Assembly (NCBI RefSeq): GCF_003428645.1
Contig: NZ_QVQH01000026.1
Location: forward strand, 1 to 64,000
Direction of reading: 5' to 3'
Source: Geodermatophilus marinus
GTDB taxonomy: Bacteria; Actinomycetota; Actinomycetes; Mycobacteriales; Geodermatophilaceae
DNA length: 64,000 nt
The notes beneath the pieces are model-generated. The model worked only from the letters and a program-made list of their open reading frames with translations. It had not been told where the DNA came from and did no database searches. A program made the translations under genes and the position numbers. Positions within the stretch are counted from its first letter, which is position 1. Every line of letters starts with the position of its first letter. Of the stretch, positions 45,339 through 53,975 are shown piece by piece.

Positions 45339-46343
45339 TCAGGCGCTGAGCAGGGCGCAGACCGCCGCCTCCACGACCCGCTGGGCCTCCCGGTCGTCGT
45401 CCGCCCCGGCCGCCTCGGTGAGCGCGTCGGCCACCGTCTCGCCGTTCTCGTACCGGTCCACCACGCGCGGGTCGACGTAGCTGGCCTTGCAGACCGCGGG
45501 CGTGTTCCCCAGCTGCTCGGCCACCTCCCGGTAGGCGGCGTTGACCGTGCGCTTGCGCGCGGTCCGGCTGCGCGGGGGCGGCGCCTCGGCCAGCCGGGCG
45601 GCCATCAGCACCGTGGCGTTCCACGTGCGGAAGTCCTTGGCGGTGATCTCGGCGCCGCTGACCTCCTTGAGGTAGGCGTTGATCTCGTCGCTGGTGACGT
45701 CGCGCCACCCGTCCGGGGTCTCGTAGGCCAGGAGCTCCTCGCCGGTGTCGTCGGGCCGCTCGAGCAGGTGCCGGACGACGGTGGCCGTGGGCCGGTCGAC
45801 GATCTCCACCTCCCGCTCGATGCCCCCCTTGGCCGTGTAGCGGAAGAACGTCCGCTCCCCGCGGACGGTGACGTGCTCCCGCCGCAGGGTGGCCAGGCCG
45901 TAGGTGCCGTTCTCCTCGGCGTACTCCTCGCTGCCGATGCGGAAGGTGCCCAGGTCCAGCAGGCGCAGGGCGCAGGCGAGCACCCGTTCCCGGTTCAGCC
46001 CCCGGGTCCGCAGCGCCGCCGCGATCGAGTCGCGGACGTCGGGCAGCTGGTGGGCGATCTCCAGCACCCGCTCGTGCTTCTCGGCGTCCCGCTTGGCGCG
46101 CCACGCGTCGTGGTAGCGGTACTGGCGGCGGCCGGCGGCGTCCAGCCCCGTCGCCTGGATGTGCCCGTTGGGCCAGGGGCAGATCCACACCTCGCGCCAG
46201 GCCGGGGGGATCGCCAGGGCGCGCAGCCGGTCGAGCCGGTCGTCCCTGATCAGCGCCCCGGTCTCGTCGTAGTAGGCGAACCCGCGCCCGGCCCTCCGTC
46301 GACGCCACCCGGGGCCGTGCACGTCGCTGCGCCGCAGTCTCAC
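45339..46343 (-). CDS. DNA topoisomerase IB
   Basis: A protein of about 334 residues of the poxvirus/bacterial topoisomerase IB family. AIPPAWREVWICPWPNGHIQATGLDAAGRRQYRYHDAWR is the N-terminal DNA-clamp region; KDFRTWNATVLMA contains catalytic residues and KASYVDPRVVDRYENG the likely tyrosine nucleophile. It relaxes supercoils through a 3'-phosphotyrosine bond. GTG 46343 gives the usual N-terminus; an ATG at 46376 is possible. The location inside a stress-sigma locus is unusual but such a gene could be a regulon member. Confidence 0.92.
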   Translation of the reverse strand: MRLRRSDVHGPGWRRRRAGRGFAYYDETGALIRDDRLDRLRALAIPPAWREVWICPWPNGHIQATGLDAAGRRQYRYHDAWRAKRDAEKHERVLEIAHQLPDVRDSIAAALRTRGLNRERVLACALRLLDLGTFRIGSEEYAEENGTYGLATLRREHVTVRGERTFFRYTAKGGIEREVEIVDRPTATVVRHLLERPDDTGEELLAYETPDGWRDVTSDEINAYLKEVSGAEITAKDFRTWNATVLMAARLAEAPPPRSRTARKRTVNAAYREVAEQLGNTPAVCKASYVDPRVVDRYENGETVADALTEAAGADDDREAQRVVEAAVCALLSA

Positions 46344-46400
46344 GGGCGGTGGATGCGCACCGCGGGCCCCGGTCAAACGGGGACGGCGGCGCGTTCCCCC

Positions 46401-48227
46401 TCAGCGCAGCTCGACCAGGCCCCCGAGGCCGCTGATGAGGAGCACGTGGCGGGTGACCCCGCCCTCCGGGGCGTGCACGACCAGCCGCCAGCCCTCGCCC
46501 GACGCGATCCGGGCCATGGCGAGGACGACGCGCACCGCCGCGCTGCTGAAGAGGGTGACCCCGGCCAGCTCCAGCTCGACCTCACCGGTCCCCCCGTGGC
46601 TGGCCTCCAGCAGCCGGATCCGCAGCTGCTCGGCGCTGACCACGTCGACCTCGCCGGCGACCCGCACCACCGGGCGGGCGCCGGAGCGGTCGACGGCGAC
46701 CGCGGCCGCGGCCGGACCGCCGTGGCGCTCCTCGGGCTGCTCGGGCCCGTGCCGCAGCCGCATGTTCAGCGTGACCGTGGTGCCGTGCTCACCCTGCAGG
46801 ACCACCCCGTCGACGAGCTGCCGCATGATGAGCAGCCCCCGCCCGCGGTCCCCCGGGTCCCGGTCCGGAGGCTTCCACCGGCCCTCGTCCCGGACCGTCA
46901 CGGTGAGCAGCCCGTCGACGTCGACGGCCGCGGTGACCAGCATCCGGCCGGGCTCGGTCCCGCGGTAGGCGTGCTCGACGGCGTTGGCGCAGGCCTCCCC
47001 GACGGCGACCATGACCCCGACCCGGTCCTGCTCCCCCATGCCCAGCCCGGTCAGCCACGCGCTCAGGTGCCGCCGCACCCGCGGCAGCGAGGCGGGGACG
47101 GCGGTCAGCTCCAGCGCGAGCGGCCGGAGCCGGTCGGCCGGCCGGTGGGCCACGAGGACGGCGACGTCGTCGGGCTGCTCGGAGGTCAGGAGCTCCCCGG
47201 CCACGGCGGCGGCCAGCCCCGCCGGCCCGTCCCCCTGCAGCGCGCCGGGCCGGCCGACCACCTCGCGCGCCGCCTCGGCCAGCCGGGCCATGCTGTCGGC
47301 CGGGTGCTGGCCCGCGGTGGCCAGCGCGCCGTCGGAGTAGAGCACCAGCGTCGCCCCGGGCTCGAGCACGGCGGTGGAGACGACCGTGGGGACACCGGGC
47401 ACGCTGCCCAGCGGGGGGCGGGCCACCAGCGGCAGCGGCGCGCTGCGGCCGTCAGGGTGCACGACCAGGGGCGTCGGGTGACCGGCGGCGGCGTACACCA
47501 GCCGCCCGGTGCCGGCCTCCAGCAGCCCGTAGAAGACCGAGGCCCCCTCGACGTCCTCCATCTGCGCGGCGAAGGCGTCGAGGGCGCCGATCACCGCCGC
47601 GGGGGTCGGGTCGCGCAGCGCCGCCGAGCGCATGGCGCCCCGGAGCCGGCTCATCGCGCCCACGGCCGGGACGCCGGAGCCGACCGCGTCGCCCACGACC
47701 ACCCCGACCCGCCCGGAACCGAGCGGGACGGCGTCGTACCAGTCGCCGCCGGCCGCGCGCACCGACGAGGCGCGGTGGTAGCTGCCGGAGAGCCGGATGT
47801 CGGGCAGCAGCGGGAGGGAGGGCGGCAGCAGGGACAGCTGGACCTGGTCGACGAGGTCCGGCGGCGCCCCGCCGGGGTCGTCGTCCTCGAGCAGCACGAG
47901 GACGCCCGGGGAGCCGGCCACCCGGACCGGCTGGAGGACCGCCGTCCCGGTGCCGCCGTCGACCGCCCCGGCCACGGTCTCGGGGTGGCCGGTCCGCAGC
48001 ACGGCCTGGGCCAACTCGGCCACGGGGCGGCCGTCGACGGCGGGCAGCACCTCGCCGATGGGCCCGCGCTCGCGGGCCCGGGCGTTGGCCCACACCGGCT
48101 CGAGGCCGGGGCCGCTCAGGACGAAGACGGCAGCGGGCGCGGACTCGAGCGCCGCGGCCAACGCGTGGGCGCCCTCGTCCGCGTCGGGACGGGGCCCGGG
48201 CGGCCCGTCGTCGTGGCTGGCGTTCAT
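46401..48227 (-). CDS. SpoIIE/RsbU-type PP2C phosphatase with PAS-like, ATPase and STAS modules
   Basis: A 608-residue multi-domain regulator. Residues about 15-115 form a PAS-like sensor (ALESAPAAVFVLSGPGLEPVWANARA); about 130-345 a PP2C/SpoIIE phosphatase (GGDWYDAVPLGSGRVGVVVGDAVGSG, YSDGAL, QPDDVAVLV) with metal aspartates; about 350-480 a HATPase anti-sigma-like kinase (GEACANAVEHAY, with the N-box asparagine); about 500-605 a STAS domain (VAGEVDVVSAEQL, LAGVTLFSSAAVRVV). It thus joins phosphatase, kinase and antagonist of a partner-switching circuit in one chain. It is divergent from the RsbW-like gene and probably turns sigma activity on after a signal. Confidence 0.88.
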   Translation of the reverse strand: MNASHDDGPPGPRPDADEGAHALAAALESAPAAVFVLSGPGLEPVWANARARERGPIGEVLPAVDGRPVAELAQAVLRTGHPETVAGAVDGGTGTAVLQPVRVAGSPGVLVLLEDDDPGGAPPDLVDQVQLSLLPPSLPLLPDIRLSGSYHRASSVRAAGGDWYDAVPLGSGRVGVVVGDAVGSGVPAVGAMSRLRGAMRSAALRDPTPAAVIGALDAFAAQMEDVEGASVFYGLLEAGTGRLVYAAAGHPTPLVVHPDGRSAPLPLVARPPLGSVPGVPTVVSTAVLEPGATLVLYSDGALATAGQHPADSMARLAEAAREVVGRPGALQGDGPAGLAAAVAGELLTSEQPDDVAVLVAHRPADRLRPLALELTAVPASLPRVRRHLSAWLTGLGMGEQDRVGVMVAVGEACANAVEHAYRGTEPGRMLVTAAVDVDGLLTVTVRDEGRWKPPDRDPGDRGRGLLIMRQLVDGVVLQGEHGTTVTLNMRLRHGPEQPEERHGGPAAAAVAVDRSGARPVVRVAGEVDVVSAEQLRIRLLEASHGGTGEVELELAGVTLFSSAAVRVVLAMARIASGEGWRLVVHAPEGGVTRHVLLISGLGGLVELR

Positions 48228-48280
48228 CTGCGAACAGGGAACAACAGGCCCTCGGGCCCGGCAACCGGGCGGTTCTGCCC

Positions 48281-48306
48281 GTTTGGCCGCCCGTCGCGCC
48301 GGGTAG
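48281..48306 (+). promoter_or_regulatory. SigB/SigF-type promoter of the anti-sigma/sigma operon (probable autoregulation)
   Basis: GTTT (48281-48284), 16 bp, GGGTAG (48301-48306), 131 bp before the anti-sigma ATG. It agrees well with SigF/SigB promoters in mycobacteria and Streptomyces, and positive autoregulation of rsbW-sigF-type operons is common. This is the strongest stress-sigma promoter candidate in the window. Confidence 0.7.
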
Positions 48307-48437
48307 GACTCGCCGCCGGTGCGCCGCGAGCGGCGCCGACGCCACCGGCCGCCAGCGGCGGTGGGGCAGGATGGGACGGGAGCACGCGACGGACGACCGG
48401 CGCGGCGACGAGGACGAGCACGAGGAGCGGACGACGG

Positions 48438-48935
48438 ATGGTGGACTCGAGGGGTGCCCTCGCGCACGACGGGCGGCGCGCCGAACGGCTGGAGCTCCGG
48501 GTGCCCACCACCGCGTCCCAGCTGCCCGCGGTGCGGGCCATGGCCGGCGACCTCGCCATCCGCATGGACTACGACCTCGACGCGGTGGAGGACCTCCGGC
48601 TGGCCGTCGACGAGGCCTGCGCCACCCTGGCCGCGCTGGTCGACGGTGAGGCGCGGCTGACCGTCGTCTTCGAGGCCAGCCGCTCCGGGCTGCACATCGA
48701 GGCCTGGGTGCCGACCGCCGAGGGCACCGATGTGCCGCGGGACGGCTTCGGCTGGACGGTGCTGGAGACGCTGGTGGACGGCGTCGACGCCGGCCGCGCC
48801 ACCCAGGCCACGGTCCCGGCGGGTGACGGCAGCGACAGCCCCGTCGCGCTCATCGCCCTGGACAAGTACCTGCCTGGCCAGCACCCCGACCGCGCGGCCG
48901 GCAACCCCGGCCACGACGTCACGGTCGTGCGGTGA
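48438..48935 (+). CDS. Anti-sigma factor (RsbW/UsfX-like serine kinase, HATPase fold)
   Basis: A 165-residue HATPase_c_2 protein. VPTTASQLPAVRAMAGDLAIRMDYDLDAVEDLRLAVDEACATLAALV is the typical opening; the kinase N-box (DEACATL) lacks the usual asparagine, as also seen, to my memory, in UsfX-like proteins, so kinase activity may be weak or use another residue. GFGWTVLETLVDGVD is the glycine-rich lid. It would sequester the sigma factor encoded next and be released by a STAS antagonist. Its TGA overlaps the sigma gene's GTG start (GTGA). Confidence 0.87.
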   Translation: MVDSRGALAHDGRRAERLELRVPTTASQLPAVRAMAGDLAIRMDYDLDAVEDLRLAVDEACATLAALVDGEARLTVVFEASRSGLHIEAWVPTAEGTDVPRDGFGWTVLETLVDGVDAGRATQATVPAGDGSDSPVALIALDKYLPGQHPDRAAGNPGHDVTVVR

Positions 48936-49954
48936 CCCGGGCGACCGCCCGGGACCACCGCTCCGTGGAGGAGGACACCCTGCGCGACGACCAGTCCCCG
49001 ACCGACCCGCGGGGGATGCAGGCAGCGGTGCCGGCCGAGGACGGACCGGTCGTCCCCGACCCCCGGTCCGAGCCGGCCGCGGCCGGGGAACCCCGCGCCG
49101 ACGAGCCCGGTGCCGGGGAACCCCGTGCCGGGGAACCCCGTGCCGACGAGCCCGGTGCGGAGGGTGCCGGCGCCGACCCGGCACCGGTCTCCGACAACCG
49201 CCGCCGCGCCGAGCGGACCGCGCCGCTGTTCGCCGAGCTGGCCACGCTGGACAAGGACGACCCGCGCCGCGAGCGGGTGCGCGAGCAGCTGGTCGAGGAG
49301 CACCTGCCGCTGGTGCGGCACTTCGCGCGGCGCTTCAGCAACCGCGGCGAGCCCTTCGACGACCTCCTCCAGGTGGGCACCCTCGGCCTCATCGCCGCCA
49401 TCGACCGGTTCGACCCGACCCGCGGGGTGGAGTTCCTCTCCTTCGCCGTCCCGACCATCACCGGGGAGATCAAGCGGCACTTCCGCGACCAGGGCTGGTC
49501 GGTGCGGGTCCCCCGCCGGCTGCAGGAGCTGCACCTGTCGCTCAACGCGGCGGTCGGCGAGCTGGCGCAGAAGAACGGTCGCGCCCCCACGCCGTCCGAG
49601 CTGGCCGAGCACCTCGGCATCCCGCGCGAGGACGTGCTCGAGGGCCTGGCCGTCGCCAACGCCTACCGCAGCAGCTCGCTCGACGAGCGGCTCTCCGGCG
49701 AGGACGACTCCCCCACGCTGGCGGCCACGCTCGGCGAGGAGGACGCCGCGCTGGAGGGCGTGGAGTACCGGGAGTCGCTGCAGCCGCTGCTGGCCACCAT
49801 CCCCGCCCGCGAGCGGCGCATCCTCATCCTGCGGTTCTTCGGGAACATGACCCAGTCGCAGATCGCCGCGGACATCGGCATCTCGCAGATGCACGTGTCC
49901 CGGCTGCTCTCGCAGACCCTGGCCAAGCTGCGCGAGGGCCTGCTCAGGGACTGA
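48932..49954 (+). CDS. SigB/SigF-family RNA polymerase sigma factor
   Basis: A 340-residue group 3 sigma factor. Residues 1-85 are an acidic, repeat-rich extension; then region 2 (EEHLPLVRHFARRF...FDDLLQVGTLGLIAAIDRFDPTRGVEFLSFAVPTITGEIKRHFRDQGW), region 3 (RVPRRLQELHLSLNAAV) and region 4 (ARERRILILRFFGNMTQSQIAADIGISQMHVSRLL) follow. These match the SigB/SigF/SigG general-stress/sporulation family. GTG 48932 overlaps the anti-sigma stop, so expression is coupled. The N-terminal extension with pentapeptide repeats is unusual for the family. Confidence 0.92.
   Translation: MTRATARDHRSVEEDTLRDDQSPTDPRGMQAAVPAEDGPVVPDPRSEPAAAGEPRADEPGAGEPRAGEPRADEPGAEGAGADPAPVSDNRRRAERTAPLFAELATLDKDDPRRERVREQLVEEHLPLVRHFARRFSNRGEPFDDLLQVGTLGLIAAIDRFDPTRGVEFLSFAVPTITGEIKRHFRDQGWSVRVPRRLQELHLSLNAAVGELAQKNGRAPTPSELAEHLGIPREDVLEGLAVANAYRSSSLDERLSGEDDSPTLAATLGEEDAALEGVEYRESLQPLLATIPARERRILILRFFGNMTQSQIAADIGISQMHVSRLLSQTLAKLREGLLRD
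49085..49159 (+). repeat. 15-bp minisatellite inside the sigma-factor gene
   Basis: Five 15-bp units in the order A-B-A-A-B encode GEPRA-DEPGA-GEPRA-GEPRA-DEPGA in the N-terminal extension of the sigma factor. Unit length is a multiple of three, so gain or loss of units would keep the frame. A slippage-prone, possibly length-variable segment. Confidence 0.85.
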
Positions 49955-50066
49955 GGAAGGACCCCGTCCTCCCCACCCTTCGCAGGCTCAGGGCGGTACC
50001 CGGGACGGGGCCGCGGCCAGGAGCCGCCCCCGGCCCGCGCGGAACCCTGCGGTCACGCCCTCCTCG

Positions 50067-50085
50067 GGGGGCCCTGCGGGCCCCC
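50067..50085. terminator. Candidate terminator between the sigma and SPFH genes
   Basis: An 8-bp stem, GGGGGCCC-TGC-GGGCCCCC, lies in the 166-bp gap between convergent genes. A long-range CCCCGTCC/GGACGGGG pairing also occurs upstream. Weaker than other terminators here. Confidence 0.5.
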
Positions 50086-50120
50086 GCTCGTCGAGCCCTC
50101 GTCGAGCCGTAGCGGCGGGG

Positions 50121-51359
50121 TCAGGTCTCCCGGGCGTCTCGCGGCGGGCCCTCGCTGGGGGCGTCGGGGGCGGCGAACCGCTCCCGGACGACGGGGTCCG
50201 CGGCCGGCCCGCTCTCCCGGACGTCCTCGGTGACCTCCGACAGGGACGGCGGCGTCGGGACGGCGGGCGCGGTGTCGGCGATGCTCGACAGCTCGATGCG
50301 GGCCTCGGGCTGGTCGGCCGCACGGGGCAGCGAGGACTCGAACCAGCCGCTGGTGTCCATGTCCGCGGTGGGGCGCGCGGAACCGTTCGTCGAGGGGTCG
50401 ACGTCCATCCACGAGCTGCCGTCGCCGTCGGCCCCGCCGAGCTTGGCGAGGCCCTCGAGGGCCTTGCTGAACTCGCTCGGCACGATCCACATCTTGTTGG
50501 CGTCGCCCTGGGCGATCTGCGGCAGGGTCTGCAGGTACTGGTAGGCCAGCAGCCCCTGGTCGGGCTTGCCGTCGTGGATGGCCTGGAACACCGTCTCGAT
50601 CGACTTCGCCTGGCCCTGGGCCTGCAGGAACAGCGCCGCCCGCTCGCCCTCGGCCCGCAGGATGCGGCTCTGCCGGTCGGCCTCGGCCTCCAGGATCGCG
50701 GACTGCTTGCGCCCCTCGGCCGACAGGATGGCCGAGGCCTTCTCGCCCTCGGCGGTGGTGATCGCCGACTGCCGGGCGCCCTCCGCCTGCAGGATCATGG
50801 CCCGCTTGTCACGGTCGGCCCGCATCTGCTTCTCCATCGAGTCCTGGATGGAGTGCGGCGGGTCGATGGCCTTGATCTCCACACGGGCCACGCGCAGGCC
50901 CCACGGCCCGGTGGTCCCGTCGAGCACCTCGCGCAGCTGGCTGTTGATGCCGTCGCGGCCGGTGAGCGCCCCCTCGAGGTTCAGACCTCCCACGACGTTG
51001 CGCAGCGTCGTGGTGGTGAGCTGCTCCATGCCGGTGATGTAGTTGGCGATGCCGTAGGTGGCCAGCCGCGGGTCGGTGACCTGGAAGTAGACGACGGTGT
51101 CGATGCCGACCTGCAGGTTGTCGGCGGTGATCACCGGCTGCGGCGGGAAGGACACCACCTGCTCGCGCAGGTCGATCGTGGCCCGCACCCGGTCGATGAA
51201 CGGCACGAGGATGGACAACCCGGGTGACAGCGTGCGGCTGTACCGGCCCAGCCGCTCGACCACCTTGGCCTGCGCCTGCGGCACGATCGTCACGCTCTTG
51301 GCGACGATCACGACCAGGAGAAGCGCCACCACGATGAGGGCGATGAGTGCGGGCTCCAC
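50121..51359 (-). CDS. SPFH/Band 7 (stomatin-like, QmcA-type) membrane protein
   Basis: A 412-residue protein with one N-terminal membrane segment (LIALIVVALLLVVIVAKSVTIV), then a Band 7 domain (QAKVVERLGRYSRTLSPGLSILVPFIDRVRATIDLREQVVSF) and long coiled-coil helices rich in AEGARQSAITTAEGEKASAI. It should form a membrane-attached oligomeric ring. The last 110 residues are acidic and low-complexity, which is longer than usual. It follows an NfeD gene by 48 bp; SPFH and NfeD proteins commonly act together in membrane microdomains. Confidence 0.92.
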   Translation of the reverse strand: MEPALIALIVVALLLVVIVAKSVTIVPQAQAKVVERLGRYSRTLSPGLSILVPFIDRVRATIDLREQVVSFPPQPVITADNLQVGIDTVVYFQVTDPRLATYGIANYITGMEQLTTTTLRNVVGGLNLEGALTGRDGINSQLREVLDGTTGPWGLRVARVEIKAIDPPHSIQDSMEKQMRADRDKRAMILQAEGARQSAITTAEGEKASAILSAEGRKQSAILEAEADRQSRILRAEGERAALFLQAQGQAKSIETVFQAIHDGKPDQGLLAYQYLQTLPQIAQGDANKMWIVPSEFSKALEGLAKLGGADGDGSSWMDVDPSTNGSARPTADMDTSGWFESSLPRAADQPEARIELSSIADTAPAVPTPPSLSEVTEDVRESGPAADPVVRERFAAPDAPSEGPPRDARET

Positions 51360-51407
51360 GGGGTTCCCTTCGTCGGAGGAGTCGGGCCGGCGGGCGGTGC
51401 CGGCGGG

Positions 51408-51851
51408 TCAGCGGAGCTCGAGCGCGTCGCCGACGACCGCGGTCGCGCCGTCGACCTGGAGGATGCGCACGGTCGCCCCGACCGGGTAGTGCTCGCCGCC
51501 GAACTGGGTGCGCGCGCTCCACTCGTCGGCCCCGAGGCGGATCCGCCCGCCGTGGCTGTCGACGGCGCGGGTCACCTGCGCGGTGCGGCCGACCAGCGCG
51601 GCGACGCCGTCGAGCTGCTCGGGGGTGCCCTCGGCCAGGTGCCGCTTGGCCACCGGCCGGACCAGGACCAACAGCAGCGCCGACACCACGATGAACCCGA
51701 CCAGCTGCAGGACGACCGGACCGCCCAGCAGGGCGACGGCCAACCCCCCCGCGGCGCCCCCGGCGAACATCAGCAGGACGAAGTCCCCGCTCGCCATCTC
51801 CCCCGCGGCGAACAGGCCGGAGGCGATCAGCCACAGCAGCCAGGCGTCCAC
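51408..51851 (-). CDS. NfeD family membrane protein
   Basis: A 147-residue NfeD protein: three or four N-terminal membrane segments (AWLLWLIASGLFAAGEMAS, FVLLMFAGGAAGGLAVALLG, LQLVGFIVVSALLLVLVRPVA) and a C-terminal OB-fold (LVGRTAQVTRAVDSHGGRIRLGADEWSAR...VRILQVDGATAVV). GTG 51851 was chosen over a longer frame; GGGAGAGTGGGG precedes it. It is the first gene of the NfeD-SPFH pair and probably anchors or regulates the SPFH assembly. Confidence 0.9.
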   Translation of the reverse strand: MDAWLLWLIASGLFAAGEMASGDFVLLMFAGGAAGGLAVALLGGPVVLQLVGFIVVSALLLVLVRPVAKRHLAEGTPEQLDGVAALVGRTAQVTRAVDSHGGRIRLGADEWSARTQFGGEHYPVGATVRILQVDGATAVVGDALELR

Positions 51852-51953
51852 GTCCCCACTCTCCCACCCCCGGGGGCCCTCATGATCGATCCCACCACGG
51901 CCGTCCCCACACCGGGGGGCACGGCGCCCGCCGGGCGCGCCGCGGGGCCCGTC

Positions 51954-51969
51954 TAGCCTCGACCGGGTG
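51954..51969 (+). promoter_or_regulatory. Leaderless promoter of the hypothetical gene at 51967
   Basis: TAGCCT (51954-51959) lies 7 bp before the GTG start, the spacing expected when transcription begins at the start codon. No clear -35 is visible. Confidence 0.5.
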
Positions 51970-52704
51970 CGCGACTTCCCCGCCGGCCGGTTCGCGGCCT
52001 GGGCGACCGCCTGGCTCGCCGGCCGCACCTCCTACGACCAGGCGCTCGACGCCGTCTCCGCCGACGCCGCGCACCGGGTGACCGGCCTGCCCGGCAGCAC
52101 CGGTGCGGTGCCCCTGGGCGCGGCCCTGACCGCCCTGCGCGGGCTCGGCGAGCAGCGGTTCCGGCTCGTGCTGCCCGTGCCCGGGGACGTCCGCGGGCTG
52201 CCGCGGGTCCCCGGCCTGACCGAGCCGGCCCTGGCGGCCGGCCAGGCGGCGGTCGGCACGCGCCTGGCCGTCGTCCCGGAGACCGCCGGGCCCGAGGTGC
52301 TGCAGTGGACGGTGCTGCCCCTGGACGGCGCGCACCCCGCGCCGCCACCGGTCGAGGGGACGCTGCGGGCGGCGTCCGGCGCGCTCGACCTGGCGGTCGG
52401 GGACGCGACGCGCGCGCTCGCGTCCCTGGACCTGGCCCGGTGGCACCCCGAGGTGCCGGCGCTGCTGGCCGGAATGGCGGACGCCGGTCGCGCGCCGTCC
52501 CTGCCCCCGGACGGCGATCCGCTGGCGCTCGCGCTGCTGACCCGCGCCCAGCGGCTGGCCGCCGTCCTGGACCTCGCGCTGGCCGACGCCCCCGGGGCCG
52601 CGGTCACCCACCGGCAGGTCTCGGCCCGGGACGAGGCGCTGCGCCCCCTGGCCGACGCCGTCCGCGAGGCGGTGACCGCCGCCTACAACGCCGTGCCGCG
52701 GTGA
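51967..52704 (+). CDS. Conserved hypothetical protein (actinobacterial type)
   Basis: A 245-residue Ala-rich protein that I do not recognise. The N-terminus (RFAAWATAWLAGRTSYDQALDAV) is helical, the middle has short strands (RFRLVLPVPGDVRGLPRVPG), and the C-terminus ends in long helices (LALLTRAQRLAAVLDLALADAP). No signal peptide or membrane segment. It is divergent from the NfeD gene and has a -10 element 7 bp from its GTG start. Confidence 0.72.
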   Translation: MRDFPAGRFAAWATAWLAGRTSYDQALDAVSADAAHRVTGLPGSTGAVPLGAALTALRGLGEQRFRLVLPVPGDVRGLPRVPGLTEPALAAGQAAVGTRLAVVPETAGPEVLQWTVLPLDGAHPAPPPVEGTLRAASGALDLAVGDATRALASLDLARWHPEVPALLAGMADAGRAPSLPPDGDPLALALLTRAQRLAAVLDLALADAPGAAVTHRQVSARDEALRPLADAVREAVTAAYNAVPR

Positions 52705-52776
52705 CGGCCTCCAGCCTGTCGGGACGGGAGGAGCGGGGCCCGCAGGGTCCCCGACGAACGGCCGGTACGGCTCGGC

Positions 52777-53922
52777 TCAGGCCGGGGACGGCTCCTGGCC
52801 GCGGTGTCGCCCGGTGGGGCGACCGACGAAGCAGCAGGCGGCGGGGCAGTTCGTGCCCAGCCGGGGCGGGCCGCCGGCCCGGCGCTCCCGCAGCAGCCCG
52901 ACCAGCGCGCGGACGAAGGCCGGGTGGGTACCGGCGGTCGCCGCGCGGGCCAGGGTCAGGCCCAGCTCCTCGGCGGTCTCGCGGGCCTCGTTGTCGAGGT
53001 CCCAGAGCACCTCCAGGTGGTCGCTGACGAACCCGACCGGGAAGAGCAGCACCGCCTTCTCGCCGTTCTCGGCCAGCGCCCGCAGGTGGTCGTTGACGTC
53101 CGGCTCGAGCCACGGGACCGACGGCGGGCCGCTGCGGCTCTGCCACACCAGGTCGAACTCCCGGCCCGGCGCGACGGCGTCCACCACCGCCCGGCCGGCC
53201 GCCAGCAGCTCGGTCTCGTAGGCGTGGCCCTCCGGCCCGGCGACGGCGGCCATCGCGGTCGGGATGCTGTGCGCGGTGGCGACCAGCCGGGCGGTGTCCC
53301 GCACGTCCGCCGGCAGGGAGGCCAGGGCCGCGGCGAGCGCGTCGGCGTTGGCGCGCACGAAGCCGTCCGCGTCGAAGTAGTGCGGCAGCTTCTCGGCGGT
53401 CGGCCCGCCCCCGGTGACCGCGCGGGCCCGGGCGACGTCCTCGTGGTACTGCCGGCACCCCGAGTACGAGGCGTACGCCGACGTGGCCAGCACGTACACG
53501 TGCTCGACGCCGTCGTCGGCCATGCGCCGCCAGACGTCCTCGACATAGGGGTCCCAGTTCCGGTTGCCCCAGTAGACCGGCAGGTCGATCCCCGCGGCGG
53601 CGAGGTCGGCCTCGAGCGCGGCCAGGAGGGCCTCGTTCTGCTCGTTGATCGGGCTGACGCCGCCGAAGTGGTGGTAGTGCTCGGCCACGTCGAGCAGCCG
53701 CTCGCGCGGGACGCCGCGGCCGGCGGTGACGTTCTCCAGGAACGGCATGACGTCGTCGTGGCCCTCGGGCCCGCCGAAGGAGAGCAGCAGCAGCGCGTCC
53801 CTCCGGCCGGGGGGTGCCGGCTCGGACGGCGGCGGGGCGCCGCCGTTGTTGCGGACCGCGAGCGAGGGCTCCTCGTCGGGCCGCTGGCCGGGGTGGAGAT
53901 CGACACCGGTCGCCTTGGGCAC
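52777..53922 (-). CDS. hemH: Ferrochelatase (probably coproporphyrin ferrochelatase, CpfC/HemH)
   Basis: A 381-residue ferrochelatase that inserts Fe2+ into (copro)porphyrin. LLLSFGGPEGHDDVMPFLENVTAGR is the N-terminal motif, HYHHFGGVSPINEQ follows, and the catalytic histidine is in VATAHSIPTAMA. A lone Cys in YSGCRQY and the CPAACC cluster near the C-terminus are placed like the [2Fe-2S] ligands of mycobacterial ferrochelatase. The first 45 residues are a Pro-rich extension. The start is GTG 53922, 53 bp after fabI, the same order as mabA-inhA-hemZ in mycobacteria. Confidence 0.93.
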   Translation of the reverse strand: MPKATGVDLHPGQRPDEEPSLAVRNNGGAPPPSEPAPPGRRDALLLLSFGGPEGHDDVMPFLENVTAGRGVPRERLLDVAEHYHHFGGVSPINEQNEALLAALEADLAAAGIDLPVYWGNRNWDPYVEDVWRRMADDGVEHVYVLATSAYASYSGCRQYHEDVARARAVTGGGPTAEKLPHYFDADGFVRANADALAAALASLPADVRDTARLVATAHSIPTAMAAVAGPEGHAYETELLAAGRAVVDAVAPGREFDLVWQSRSGPPSVPWLEPDVNDHLRALAENGEKAVLLFPVGFVSDHLEVLWDLDNEARETAEELGLTLARAATAGTHPAFVRALVGLLRERRAGGPPRLGTNCPAACCFVGRPTGRHRGQEPSPA

Positions 53923-53975
53923 GTCTGTCCTTCTGCGGTGGTTCGCGGGTGGATGCGGTCGGGGGTGGTGGCGCC

